13,625 nt of DNA from Planctomycetia bacterium (GCA_009926295.1 RFPF01000062.1:1-13625); one strand, 5' to 3'. Shown: positions 1 to 7,785, counted from the stretch's first letter. The notes: generated from the letters alone by a model not told the origin. Numbers and translations are program-made.

Positions 1-572
1 GGGTTCTCGCCCGAGCGGATGGAGTGGCCAAGATCGGCGCACGCGCCGATCCGCTCGTCGTGGTTCTCGATCGCCCGGAGCACGTCGAGCACCTTGTCGT
101 AGCGGTGCTTCGGGCCGTGGTTGTGGATCGCGATGCGGATGTCGAACTCCTTCACGAGTTCGTCGAGACTGGCGAACGCCTCGGGCGCGGGATCGGCCGT
201 GAGCGTGGGGATTCCGGCCGCCTTGGCGAACTCGAAAACCTTGCGATTCGCCGCGGCATCGCCTCCGAACCCGTTGACGCCATGGCCGGTGATGGTGAGC
301 CCGAGCTCGGCGAGTTGCTTGTTCATCGCCGCGATCTGATCGGGGGTCGAGTCGAGCGGGTACATGCCCGAGTAGAACTCGACGAATCGGAACCCGAGGT
401 CGCGGGCATGCCGGAGGGCCACGTCGACGGGGTATCCTCGGAGCGAGTAGAGCTGGATGCCGAGATTGAGTTCCGACTCGACGCCGTGCGCCGAACGCGC
501 CTGTGCTCCGGCGACCAGCAGGCCGGCGGCACCGGCGAGAAGACCACGGCGGGGGATCGCGAACTTCGGCAT
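1..572 (-). CDS. Tat-exported sugar phosphate isomerase/epimerase, 3' end outside window
   Basis: The visible N-terminal 190 residues look like a xylose-isomerase-like TIM barrel (AP_endonuc_2 / sugar phosphate isomerase/epimerase family). The full family length is usually near 280–300 residues, so about a third is missing beyond base 1. The start ATG (572–570) is preceded by AAGGA at a 6-nt spacing. Residues 7–27 form a Tat-type signal (PRRGLLAG, then a hydrophobic stretch ending near AQA), so export is likely. The barrel follows: NLGIQLYSLRGYP (36–48), FVEFYSG with a probable metal-ligand Glu65, TITGHGVNG, IAIHNHG (His150/His152) and CADLGHSIRSGE (Asp180, His183). These are the usual positions of divalent-metal ligands in the family. 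Planctomycetes carry many such exported proteins, mostly of unknown substrate; the sequence gives no hint of the sugar. The gene is divergent from the MFS transporter with 68 bp between starts, so shared regulation is possible. The family call is secure and the substrate unknown. Confidence 0.88.
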   Translation of the reverse strand, partial: MPKFAIPRRGLLAGAAGLLVAGAQARSAHGVESELNLGIQLYSLRGYPVDVALRHARDLGFRFVEFYSGMYPLDSTPDQIAAMNKQLAELGLTITGHGVNGFGGDAAANRKVFEFAKAAGIPTLTADPAPEAFASLDELVKEFDIRIAIHNHGPKHRYDKVLDVLRAIENHDERIGACADLGHSIRSGEN

Positions 573-618
573 GGCGGATCCTTTCGGGTTGGCGATGCGG
601 TGGATTGAGAAACGGGAC

Positions 619-624
619 TATAAC
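619..624 (+). promoter_or_regulatory. candidate -10 box for the MFS gene
   Basis: TATAAC matches five of six positions of the sigma70 -10 consensus and stands out in GC-rich DNA. It lies 16 nt before the ATG at 641. No convincing -35 box lies at 16–18 nt spacing and no Shine-Dalgarno sequence precedes the ATG, so a very short or absent leader would be implied. Weak evidence. Confidence 0.3.
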
Positions 625-640
625 GTGGCGATCATCCGCC

Positions 641-1825
641 ATGCACCCGCGTTCCACCTCCTCCGACCGGCCGCTGCCCGCCACGGTTCGCGGCCTCGGG
701 TGGACGAGCTTTTTGACCGACCTGTCGAGCGAGGCGATCTACCCGCTCCTGCCGGCGTTCGTGATTCGCGAGCTCGGTGGATCGGCGCTCAGTGTCGGGC
801 TGCTCGACGGGATCGCGAATTTCGTGGCGGCGATCGTGCGGCTGCCCGCGGGAATCCTCTCCGATCGCGTCGGGCGACGGCGGCTGATCCTCCTCGGCTA
901 CGGTCTGTCGGCCGTCGTCCGGCCGCTGATGGGCCTCGTGACGACGCCCGTCGGAGCGTTCGTCGTGCGGGCCGCCGACCGCTTCGGAAAGGGCGTGCGC
1001 ACAGCCCCCCGCGACGCGCTCGTGGCCGATCTCGTGCCGGCGGAGAGCCGTGGCCGGGCCTTCGGCCACATCCGCGCGCTTGACCATGCGGGCGCGGCGC
1101 TCGGGCCGCTGGTGGCGATGCTGTTTCTGCTCGCGTTTCCGGGGCGCGAGCGGAGCCTGTTTCTCCTCACGCTCGTGCCCGGGCTCGTCACGCTGGCCGT
1201 GATCTGGCGGGTCGTGCGCGACCCGGCTCGAGCCGCGCCGGACAGGGCGTCGGCCGTGCGCATCGGCCGGCTCGACCGCAGGCAGTGGCCGCTCCTGGGG
1301 AGCGTCGCGGTGTGGTCGCTCGGAGCGTCGAGCGAGCAGTTTCTCCTCCTGCGGGCCGCCGACCTCGGGCTCGCGGAGGCGTTGATCCCGATTCTCTGGC
1401 TGGCGGCGAGCCTCGTGAAAAGCGGGACGGCGACGCGGGCCGGCAGGCTCGTCGACGCGGCGCACCCGCGGGCGGCGCTCGCCGCGGGCTGGCTCGTGTT
1501 CGCTCTCGGCTACGTCGGGCTCGCCCTGAGCCCGGGATTGCCCGCCGCCGTGGCGATGATCCTCGTGATCGCGGCGGCGTATGGACTGGCCGAGCCGGCC
1601 GAACGGGCGTTGGTTGCCGCCCTCGCCCCGGCCGGTCGCCAGGGAGGTGCCTTCGGGTGGTATGCACTCGTGCAGGGAATGATGGCCCTTCCGGCCGGGC
1701 TCCTCGCAGGTTGGCTGTGGCAGCAAGGGCCCGCCGGCCCGGCGTGGGCGTTTGGCACGACGGCCTGCCTCGCGCTTCTCGCCGCGTGCTTCCTGCGCGT
1801 GCTCGTGGCGAAGGACACGACGTAG
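641..1825 (+). CDS. MFS transporter
   Basis: A 394-residue integral membrane protein of the major facilitator superfamily, with about 12 hydrophobic segments. The N-terminal part reads GLGWTSFLTDLSSEAIYPLLP (18–38), followed by the MFS motif A loop GILSDRVGRR (71–80) between helices 2 and 3. The stretch RFGKGVRTAPRDALVAD (114–130) is, in my recollection, typical of a widespread bacterial MFS branch with no agreed substrate. A drug, metabolite or sugar-derivative exporter or importer are all possible. The frame stays open 46 codons upstream of the chosen start. I chose ATG 641 because it lies just before the first conserved residues and outside the divergent isomerase gene; there is no clear Shine-Dalgarno site. 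The stop TAG (1823–1825) lies inside the left arm of a palindrome, so the C-terminus may have been set by that element. The gene converges on the lepA fragment. Confidence 0.88.
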   Translation: MHPRSTSSDRPLPATVRGLGWTSFLTDLSSEAIYPLLPAFVIRELGGSALSVGLLDGIANFVAAIVRLPAGILSDRVGRRRLILLGYGLSAVVRPLMGLVTTPVGAFVVRAADRFGKGVRTAPRDALVADLVPAESRGRAFGHIRALDHAGAALGPLVAMLFLLAFPGRERSLFLLTLVPGLVTLAVIWRVVRDPARAAPDRASAVRIGRLDRRQWPLLGSVAVWSLGASSEQFLLLRAADLGLAEALIPILWLAASLVKSGTATRAGRLVDAAHPRAALAAGWLVFALGYVGLALSPGLPAAVAMILVIAAAYGLAEPAERALVAALAPAGRQGGAFGWYALVQGMMALPAGLLAGWLWQQGPAGPAWAFGTTACLALLAACFLRVLVAKDTT

Positions 1826-1874
1826 GACAAGCTTCAGCCTGTCGGTGTGCATGACAGGCTGAAGCCCGTCCTAC
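1822..1874. repeat. REP-like palindrome carrying the stops of both flanking genes
   Basis: An inverted repeat with 22-nt arms (1822–1843 and 1853–1874) and a 9-nt loop (1844–1852). The arms match except for two adjacent positions (AA at 1829–1830 opposite CC at 1866–1867). In the minus-strand transcript these become G·U pairs, so the hairpin is complete there. The arm core reads GTAGGAC..GCTTCAGCCTGTC. I recall similar GTAGGACGGGCTT palindromes as dispersed elements in planctomycetal genomes, but cannot confirm this here. TAG of the MFS gene (1823–1825) and TAG of lepA (1873–1871) sit symmetrically in the two arm ends. It could act as a bidirectional terminator, although no T-run follows. Confidence 0.8.
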
Positions 1875-2167
1875 GATTTGTCCGACTGCCGCTCGGTGCC
1901 GGTGTCGAGCACCGCCATGAAGGCCTTCTGCGGGATGTCGACGGAGCCGATGCTCTTCATCCGCTTCTTGCCCTCTTTCTGCTTCGCCCAGAGCTTCTTC
2001 TTGCGGGAGATGTCGCCGCCGTAGCACTTGGCCGTGACGTTCTTTCGCATCGCCGAGATCGTCTCGCGGGCGATCACCTTCGTGCCGATCGCGGCCTGGA
2101 GCGCGATCTCGAACATGTGGCGGTCGATCTCACCCCGGAGCTTCTTGACGATCGCCCGTCCGCGGCG
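1871..2167 (-). pseudogene. lepA: lepA 3' fragment (elongation factor 4, C-terminal 98 residues)
   Basis: The minus strand reads RRGRAIVKKLRGEIDRHMF, then EIALQAAIGTKVIARETI, RKNVTAKCYGGDISRKKK and KQKEGKKRMKSIGSVDIPQ before a TAG at 1873–1871. This is the highly conserved LepA-specific C-terminal domain, which in the intact ~600-residue GTPase contacts the ribosome and tRNA during back-translocation or stalled-ribosome rescue. The GTP-binding domain and domains II–III are absent. LepA similarity ends at the RRGR residues (about 2156–2167); upstream the sequence is antisense to a zinc metallopeptidase. No start codon with a ribosome site is apparent, so a working product is not expected from this copy. 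The terminal TGTERQSDKS is slightly longer than I expect for the family, and its stop lies in the palindrome. Identification is firm. Whether it is a real truncation or an assembly artefact is open. Confidence 0.85.
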
Positions 2168-2584
2168 GTCGGCATCGCGGCCCACGAGGCCGGGCACGCG
2201 CTCCAGGACGCACAGGGCTCCTCCCTGATGGTGATCCGCAATGCGGCGGTGAACTTCGCCAATCTCGGCAGCGGCCTCGGCATCACGATGTTCGCGTTCG
2301 GCCTGATGCTCTCCAGTTGGTCGCTGGCCTGCCTTGGCATCGTGCTCTTCGGGGGCACGGTGTTGTTTCAACTCGTGAATCTCCCGGTGGAGATCGACGC
2401 GAGCAATCGCGCGAAGGCGCAGCTCGTGAACCTCGGCATCGTGCCGCCGACGGAAATGCCCGCCGTGAACAAGGTCCTCAACGCCGCCGCGTGGACCTAC
2501 GTGGCCGCGACCCTCCAGAGCGTCCTCACGCTCCTGTACTACGCCAGCTACCTCACGGGCGGAGACGGCGACTCGGAGCGGTAG
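2159..2584 (+). pseudogene. 3' fragment of YugP-type membrane zinc metallopeptidase
   Basis: The plus strand encodes 141 residues starting SAAVGIAAHEAGHALQDA. They contain the zinc-binding HExxH motif (HEAGH, bases 2183–2197), then MVIRNAAVNFANLGS, two hydrophobic segments (GLGITMFAFGLML and LACLGIVLFGGTVLFQLV), LPVEIDASNRAKAQL and a final hydrophobic stretch (YVAATLQSVLTLLYYASYL). The order and spacing match the YugP / Zn_peptidase_2 family (PF04298), membrane proteases of about 230 residues. The N-terminal ~90 residues, including the first membrane segment, are missing. Upstream the frame is open to 1847, but that stretch is antisense to lepA and is not a plausible N-terminus. The break coincides with that of the lepA fragment. 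A stop at 2582–2584 gives a natural C-terminus. The family call is strong; expression is unlikely unless an upstream promoter happens to be captured. Confidence 0.82.
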
Positions 2585-2623
2585 CCGGTCGCCGCGGAGC
2601 GCCTCGGCCGCGAACAATTGTCG

Positions 2624-2644
2624 GCCGGGCCGTGCACGCCCGGC
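2624..2644. other. short perfect inverted repeat before the Ca2+-ATPase gene
   Basis: GCCGGGC (2624–2630) and GCCCGGC (2638–2644) form a perfect 7-bp stem with a 7-nt loop. It lies 40 bp after the metallopeptidase stop and 16 bp before the ATPase GTG. No T-run follows, so it is not a canonical intrinsic terminator. It may be a weak transcript boundary, a leader hairpin, or chance in GC-rich DNA. Confidence 0.35.
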
Positions 2645-2650
2645 GTCTCC

Positions 2651-2654
2651 GAGG
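2651..2654 (+). promoter_or_regulatory. Shine-Dalgarno site fixing the ATPase GTG start
   Basis: GAGG stands 6 nt before the GTG at 2661, the usual spacing, and supports that GTG as the start. Confidence 0.6.
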
Positions 2655-2660
2655 CAGCCC

Positions 2661-5384
2661 GTGGCGACGGCAGATCGATCTCCGGAATCGTGGCACGCGC
2701 TCGAGGTCGCGGAAACCGCCGCACGGCTCGCGACCGACCCCGTCGGCGGCCTCGCCCCGGACGAGGCGATGCGACGGCTGGCGACGTTCGGGCCGAACGT
2801 GATCGAGGAATCTCCCCGGGGGTCGCGCTGGCGGCGGTTTCTGCTCCACTTCGGGGAGCCCGTGATCTGGATCCTCGTGGTGGCGGCGATCCTCGCCGGA
2901 CTGCTCGGCGAGTGGGCCGACGCCACCGCGATCCTGGCGATCGTGCTCGTCAACGGGCTGATCGGGTATCTGCAGGAAGAGCGCACCGAGCAGGCGATCT
3001 CCGCGTTGAAAAGTCTCGCCATGCCCCGGGCGACCGTGGTGCGGAAGGGAGTCGTGGTGGACGTGCCGGCGTGCGAGGTCGTGCCCGGAGACCGGATCCA
3101 ACTCGAGGCGGGCGACCACGTGCCCGCAGATGCCCGGCTCGTTGAAACGCACGCGCTCTCCACGCAGGAGGCGGTGCTCACGGGTGAGTCGGTCCCGACG
3201 GCGAAAGACGCGCTCGCGAGGCTCGCCCCGACACTGCCGCTCGGGGATCGGACGACGCTGGTGCACGCCGGCACGGTCGTGGCGTCGGGGCGGGGGGCGG
3301 CGATCGTCGTCGCCACCGGCATGCGGACGGAACTCGGCAGGATCGCCGGGCTGCTCGAGAAGGCGGCCTTGGAGCCGACACCGCTCCAGCGACGGCTCGG
3401 CGAACTCGGCCGCGTGCTGGTGTTCGGGTGCCTTGCGATCGTCGCCGCCATCTCCGCGTTGGAGCTGCTCCGTGGCGGGAGTCCGTGGGACGTGCTGCTG
3501 CGGTCGGTGAGCCTGGCCGTCGCAGCCGTGCCGGAGGGGCTGCCGGCGGTCGTGACGCTCGTGCTCGCGCTCGGCGTTCAGAGGATGGCCGCCCGCAACG
3601 TGCTGGTGCGTCGGCTGCCCAGTGTGGAGACGCTCGGCAGCGTGACCGTCATCGGGTCCGACAAGACGGGCACCCTCACCCGCAACGAGATGACCGTGAG
3701 GACGATCGTGACGACAGACCGTGAGTATCACGTGTCCGGAACCGGCTACGCCCCTCGCGGATGCTTCACGACCGACGGGATCGGAGGCCCCTTCGACCCC
3801 CGGTCGGCCCCCGATCTCCTCCGAGTGCTCACGATCGGCGCCCGCTGCAACAACGCCTCGGTGAGGCCGGCGAGAGGCGAAGATCGCTGGGTGGTGGTCG
3901 GCGACCCGACGGAGGGCGCGCTGGTCGTCGCGGCCATGAAGGCCGGGATCGAGACGGGCGACGGCGACGTTGTCGTCTGTGAATACCCATTCGACCCTGA
4001 GCGCAAGGTGATGTCGGTCGTGGTGCGGCGTGCGGACGGCAGCCGAGTCATGTACACCAAGGGAGCACCGGAAGCGGTGCTGGCACGCTGCACGCACGAG
4101 GCGGCAGGGGCCGGTGCGCAGCCGCTGTCGGACGAGCGGCGCCATCGCATTCTCGACGGTGCGGCGCTCCTCGCAGCGAACGCTTTGCGGGTGCTCGGCG
4201 TGGCCTGGATGCCCGCCGTGGGGGCGTCCCCGCCGGATGGGATCGCGGCCGATCCGGAACGCCGCCTCGTCTTTTGTGGACTCGTTGGCATGATCGATCC
4301 TCCGCGCGACGAGGCCCGGGTCGCGGTCGAGACCTGCCTCGCCGCCGGCATCCGGCCGATCATGATCACCGGCGACCACCCATCGACGGCGCTGGCCATC
4401 GCGCGGGAATTGGGGATCGCCGGGGCCGCGGGATGCGTGGCGACGGGACAGGATATCGACGCCCTTTCCTCGCACGACCTCGCGGCGGAGGCGGGCTCGA
4501 TCAGCGTTTATGCGCGGGTCTCGGCGGAGCAGAAGGTGCGGATCGTGGAGGCGTTGCGGTGCCGCGGCGAGGTCGTCGCGATGACGGGTGACGGGGTCAA
4601 CGACGCCCCCGCGATCCGGGCGGCCGACATCGGCATCGCGATGGGCCGCGTCGGCACGGACGTCACCCGGGAGGCGTCCGACATGGTGCTCACCGACGAC
4701 AACTTCGCCTCGATCGTCGCCGCGGTCGAGGAGGGCCGGGGCATCTACGACAACATCCGCAAGTTCATCCATTACCTCCTCGCCTGCAACGCCGGAGAGG
4801 TGCTCGTGATGCTCGCAGCCGCCGTGGTCGGCTGGCCGGCGCCGCTCGCCGCCATCCAGATTCTCTGGCTCAACCTCATCACCGACGGCCTTCCCGCGCT
4901 CGCCCTGGGGCTCGAGCCCCCCGAGCCCGGCCTGATGCGCCGCCGCCCGCGGCCGGTGCGGGAGCCTGTGGTGACGTGGGCCCGCGGGTGGACGATCGTC
5001 TGCCACGGCACCCTGCTTGCCGCCGCGATGCTCGGCTCCTTCTGGGTGGCATGGGGAGGCGATGAATCCCGGCTGCCACACGCCCGCGCGGTGGTGTTTT
5101 GCGTGGCCGCATTCGCGCAGCTCCTGTTCGCCTTCGCATGCCGCAGCGATCGTCGCACGGCCTGGTCGCTCGGCCTGTTCGCCAACCCGATGCTCGTGCT
5201 GGCGGTGGTCGTTTCGGCGCTCCTGCACGTGAGCGTCGTGATGCTCCCCTTCGCCCGCCCGGTGTTCGAGGTAGGGACGGAATTGGGAGCCGACTGGATC
5301 CTCGTGTTGGCCGCCGCGGCGATCCCGTTCGCCGTCGTCGAGGCGGCGAAGGCACGGCGGCCACGTCAGTGGTGCAGCGAGTAG
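2661..5384 (+). CDS. P2A-type calcium-transporting ATPase
   Basis: A 907-residue membrane pump that couples ATP hydrolysis to export of cations, most likely Ca2+, across the inner membrane. The hallmarks occur in order: N-terminal cation-ATPase domain, actuator TGES (174–177), helix-4 PEGLP (Glu292), phosphorylation site SDKTGTLT (Asp334), nucleotide-domain KGAPE, MITGDHPSTA, hinge TGDGVNDAP (642–650), and C-terminal helices ending near residue 900. Ca2+ ligands known from SERCA have counterparts: Glu292 in helix 4, Asn710/Glu713 in helix 5 (CNAGEV), and Asn738/Thr741/Asp742 in helix 6 (LWLNLITDGLP). A P2A Ca2+ pump is therefore favoured over Na+/K+ or Mg2+ types, though PMR1-like Mn2+ transport is possible. 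The length is normal. The GTG start has a good ribosome site. The last 19 bp overlap the end of the convergent toroid–DUF4159 gene. The gene lies just right of the lepA/metallopeptidase junction. Confidence 0.93.
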   Translation: MATADRSPESWHALEVAETAARLATDPVGGLAPDEAMRRLATFGPNVIEESPRGSRWRRFLLHFGEPVIWILVVAAILAGLLGEWADATAILAIVLVNGLIGYLQEERTEQAISALKSLAMPRATVVRKGVVVDVPACEVVPGDRIQLEAGDHVPADARLVETHALSTQEAVLTGESVPTAKDALARLAPTLPLGDRTTLVHAGTVVASGRGAAIVVATGMRTELGRIAGLLEKAALEPTPLQRRLGELGRVLVFGCLAIVAAISALELLRGGSPWDVLLRSVSLAVAAVPEGLPAVVTLVLALGVQRMAARNVLVRRLPSVETLGSVTVIGSDKTGTLTRNEMTVRTIVTTDREYHVSGTGYAPRGCFTTDGIGGPFDPRSAPDLLRVLTIGARCNNASVRPARGEDRWVVVGDPTEGALVVAAMKAGIETGDGDVVVCEYPFDPERKVMSVVVRRADGSRVMYTKGAPEAVLARCTHEAAGAGAQPLSDERRHRILDGAALLAANALRVLGVAWMPAVGASPPDGIAADPERRLVFCGLVGMIDPPRDEARVAVETCLAAGIRPIMITGDHPSTALAIARELGIAGAAGCVATGQDIDALSSHDLAAEAGSISVYARVSAEQKVRIVEALRCRGEVVAMTGDGVNDAPAIRAADIGIAMGRVGTDVTREASDMVLTDDNFASIVAAVEEGRGIYDNIRKFIHYLLACNAGEVLVMLAAAVVGWPAPLAAIQILWLNLITDGLPALALGLEPPEPGLMRRRPRPVREPVVTWARGWTIVCHGTLLAAAMLGSFWVAWGGDESRLPHARAVVFCVAAFAQLLFAFACRSDRRTAWSLGLFANPMLVLAVVVSALLHVSVVMLPFARPVFEVGTELGADWILVLAAAAIPFAVVEAAKARRPRQWCSE

Positions 5385-7727
5385 AGCAGGACGTTGAGCG
5401 CGATCTTCTCGGCATCGTCCCGGTCGTAGCCGGTGCACTCCAGCGAATTCTGCTTTTCGAGGGCGCACGAGAGGTCGTAGGGTGAGAAGATCACGGCCCA
5501 GCGGTCGCCGATCCTTATTCCCTCGAGGCGGGGCGTGATGCGGCGGCGGCGGCCCCTCGCCGCCGGCCGGTTCACGCAGAGTCACCTCGCGGATGTCGAA
5601 GCCGCCGTATTCCGAAGCCGTGAAGATCGGGTCGGACGCCGGGATTTCCTCGAGCTTGAGGTCGGGGAACACGGTGGCCATCTCGGCGCGGAACGCGGCG
5701 GTGAATCCGCCCGCGGCACAGACGCTGTCGGCCAGGAGAGTGCCTCCGCGTTCGAAGAACTGCCGCAGCCGCTCGCGGGCCGGCTCGGGAAAGGCGAACC
5801 CCTGGCGGCCGTGCATGAACACGAGGTGGTGGTCGAAGAGTCTCGGGTCGGCCGGGTCGATCTGATCGGGCGTGTCGTCCACGCGCACGCCCAGTTCGCG
5901 GGCCGCCGCCCGGAGGATGTTGGCCAGCGCGGCGGGGGCGGCGTCGCACATGCCGCCGTGCCGCAGCTTGCCGATCGTGATCCGGCCGCGGTCGAAGCGG
6001 TCGGCCGGCTTCGCAGGCTCCGCGTCGATCGCGAACAGCTGATCCTTGCTCTTGAGCTCGCGGTTGGTGGCGTAGGCGAGCACGTTGGTGCCGATGGCCA
6101 GTGCCGCGTCCACCTCCCGCTGGATCGCCGGCGCGAGCGCGCGGCGTGAGGGACCGCCGATCTCCCACAGGCACGAGAGGCTGGGCATCGCGGGGGCGTC
6201 GCGCTTGAGATCGGTGGGCGGGGCGTAGATGAGGCAGGTCCTGCAACCGTAGTCGACGCCGAGTAGCGGCCGGTGCAACTCCGCGGGCACGATCGCCTCT
6301 GCGTGCCACGCGGGGTGTTCGGGCGGAAGGAGGTGCAGGCCGTATTCCGGCTCCGGGAAGATCTCAGCCACGAGCTGACGGAACCGCCGGTCGAAGTCGG
6401 CGCTCGCCGGGCAGCAGGCTTCGGCGAAGATGAACCCGCCCTCGTCGAGGTAGCGTCTTAGCCGGGGGCCCGCGTCGGGTCCGAGGTCGAAGGCTCCCTT
6501 TCCCGAGAGCCAGAGGACCGGCGCCTGGCGGAAGTCGGCGAGCGTGGCGGCGGGAGTGTCGATGACGTGCCACGAGAGGCCGGCAGGATAGTCCTTCCGC
6601 CACTGCGTCTCGACATGCTCGACGAGGTGGGCCACGTCGTGGCCATGGCGGTTCCAGTCCGCGCCCGGGTCGTGGCGGCTCTTGGCCACCAGCACCGGCC
6701 GGCGTCCCTTCGCCAGGAACAGCAGGGCGAAGCTCGTCGCCACCACCGGATCCTCGATGCGGCCGCCGCGGAATGCTCCGGAGAGCTGGTCCTGGCCGGC
6801 CACGAGGACCCGGGCACCCTCGAGGTACCAGTCCGCCTGGCCGATGAACCGGCGGGCGGTGAACCTGCCCACCCGCTCCAGGCCATAGAGATAGTAGTAG
6901 TGCCAGGTCTGGCCGCCGCCCGGGTTCTCGCGCACGCTGAACCGCTTGCCCAGCCAGTCGAGCCCGCGCTCGAGCGTCTTGGGGGATGAGCCGCCACCGC
7001 AGCACGACACGGTGTCGCGGCCGGCCTGCGCGTCGGGCGTGCCGAGGTGTTCCGCCGTGATCCAGACGCTCGCGATCCCCGCGCAGGTCATGCTGCCGGT
7101 GCCGGCCACGTTGCCGATGGTGTAGCCCCAGGAGCCGTCGGCGTTGGCGCACGACACCCAGTAGGTCTGGGCCTTCGTCCAGACATCAGGCCGCACCCTC
7201 GCACCGACGCGGGCGGCCTCGTGCAGCGCGAGGAGCGCGAACTGCGAGTTCGAGTTGTCGCCCGTCCCCTTCCCCTTGCCGTACGACCACGAGCCCGCGG
7301 CGGGCCCCTGGGACACCTGCGTCTGCTCGAGCCAGCCCGCGTTCCGCTGGATGATCGCACGATCGGCGGCCGGCGCGAGCATGGCGAGGACGAGCGTCTG
7401 GAGCGACACAGAATATGTCTCCTCCGGCTCCTGCCGCCGCAGCCAGTCGAGCCCCCTGCGCATGACCGGATCCTCGGCACCGAGCCCGGCGTTGGCCAGC
7501 GCGAGCATGACGAGGGCCGTCGCTCCGACGCGCGTGTCCTGGGTGCGCATCGCGCACTCCCACGAGCCGTCGGCCTCCTGCTCGCGCACGAGCCAGTCGC
7601 GGGCCTTCTCGATGGTGCGCTGGATGCGCTCGGCCGACACCTGCTCGACCTCGGCGGCGCGGAGAGTCCCGGCCAGGCAGCCGGCGGCCAGGCAGAAAGC
7701 CGTGATCGAGGTCGATACGTGCCGCAC
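5366..7727 (-). CDS. exported toroid (squalene-cyclase-like) plus tandem DUF4159 protein, frameshifted near its end
   Basis: About 787 residues. The start is taken as GTG 7727 because GAGG precedes it by 6 nt and it leads directly into a signal peptide (VRHVSTSITAFCLAAG, cleavage near LRAA, residue 25). An in-frame GTG at 7778 has no ribosome site. Residues ~28–335 form prenyltransferase/squalene-oxidase repeats (ADGSWEC, GSWSYGKG, ADGSWGYT, HYYYLYGLERVG). Where class II terpene cyclases have DXDD this protein has GDNSNSQ (156–162), so cyclase chemistry is doubtful. DUF4159 copy one spans ~344–525 (DWNRHGHDVAHL, GGFIFAEACC, DYGCRTC). Copy two runs from ~580 to the end (LRHGGMCDAAP, VFMHGRQGF, GGFDIREVTLREP). 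After that the frame is wrong: the expected RLEGIRIGDRWAVIFSPYD and NVLLYSLHH ending are read one base over and stop at 5368–5366. Removing one C from the run at 5553–5556 restores a single frame. The gene is divergent from the MoxR operon and its function is unknown. Confidence 0.85.
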
Positions 7728-7733
7728 GGCGGA

Positions 7734-7737
7734 CCTC
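7734..7737 (-). promoter_or_regulatory. Shine-Dalgarno site deciding the toroid–DUF4159 start
   Basis: On the minus strand GAGG lies 6 nt before the GTG at 7727. The alternative GTG 17 codons upstream (7778) follows ACTTTCCCG and has no such site. This favours 7727, which also gives a signal peptide of normal length. Confidence 0.55.
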
Positions 7738-7785
7738 GCAGGCGGTGACGGTGAGGGTGGACGGACGGTCGACGGCACCGGGAAA

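Noticed and set aside
24..608. Plus-strand 194-codon frame at the left edge
   Set aside because: It is the shadow of the minus-strand isomerase/epimerase, whose Tat signal and barrel motifs are clear.
632..1852. Minus-strand 406-codon frame opposite the MFS gene
   Set aside because: Composition is dominated by Arg, Gly, Pro and His with no motifs. The plus strand encodes a clear MFS transporter.
1847..2158. N-terminal 104 codons of the plus-strand frame leading into the metallopeptidase
   Set aside because: The stretch is antisense to conserved LepA and has no membrane segment expected at a YugP N-terminus. It is only an open frame across the junction.
2624..2644. Intrinsic terminator after the metallopeptidase fragment
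   Set aside because: The hairpin has no following T-run and a short stem. It is kept only as an inverted repeat.
2553..5365. Continuation of the minus-strand DUF4159 frame as one 1,741-codon protein
   Set aside because: Beyond the frame change the translation is Arg/His/Gly-rich with no recognisable domain, and it lies antisense to a clear P-type ATPase. It is an open frame caused by high GC.
7141..7727. Calling the toroid domain a squalene-hopene cyclase
   Set aside because: The catalytic DXDD motif is absent, the protein has a signal peptide, and it is fused to DUF4159. Fold similarity does not justify the enzyme name.
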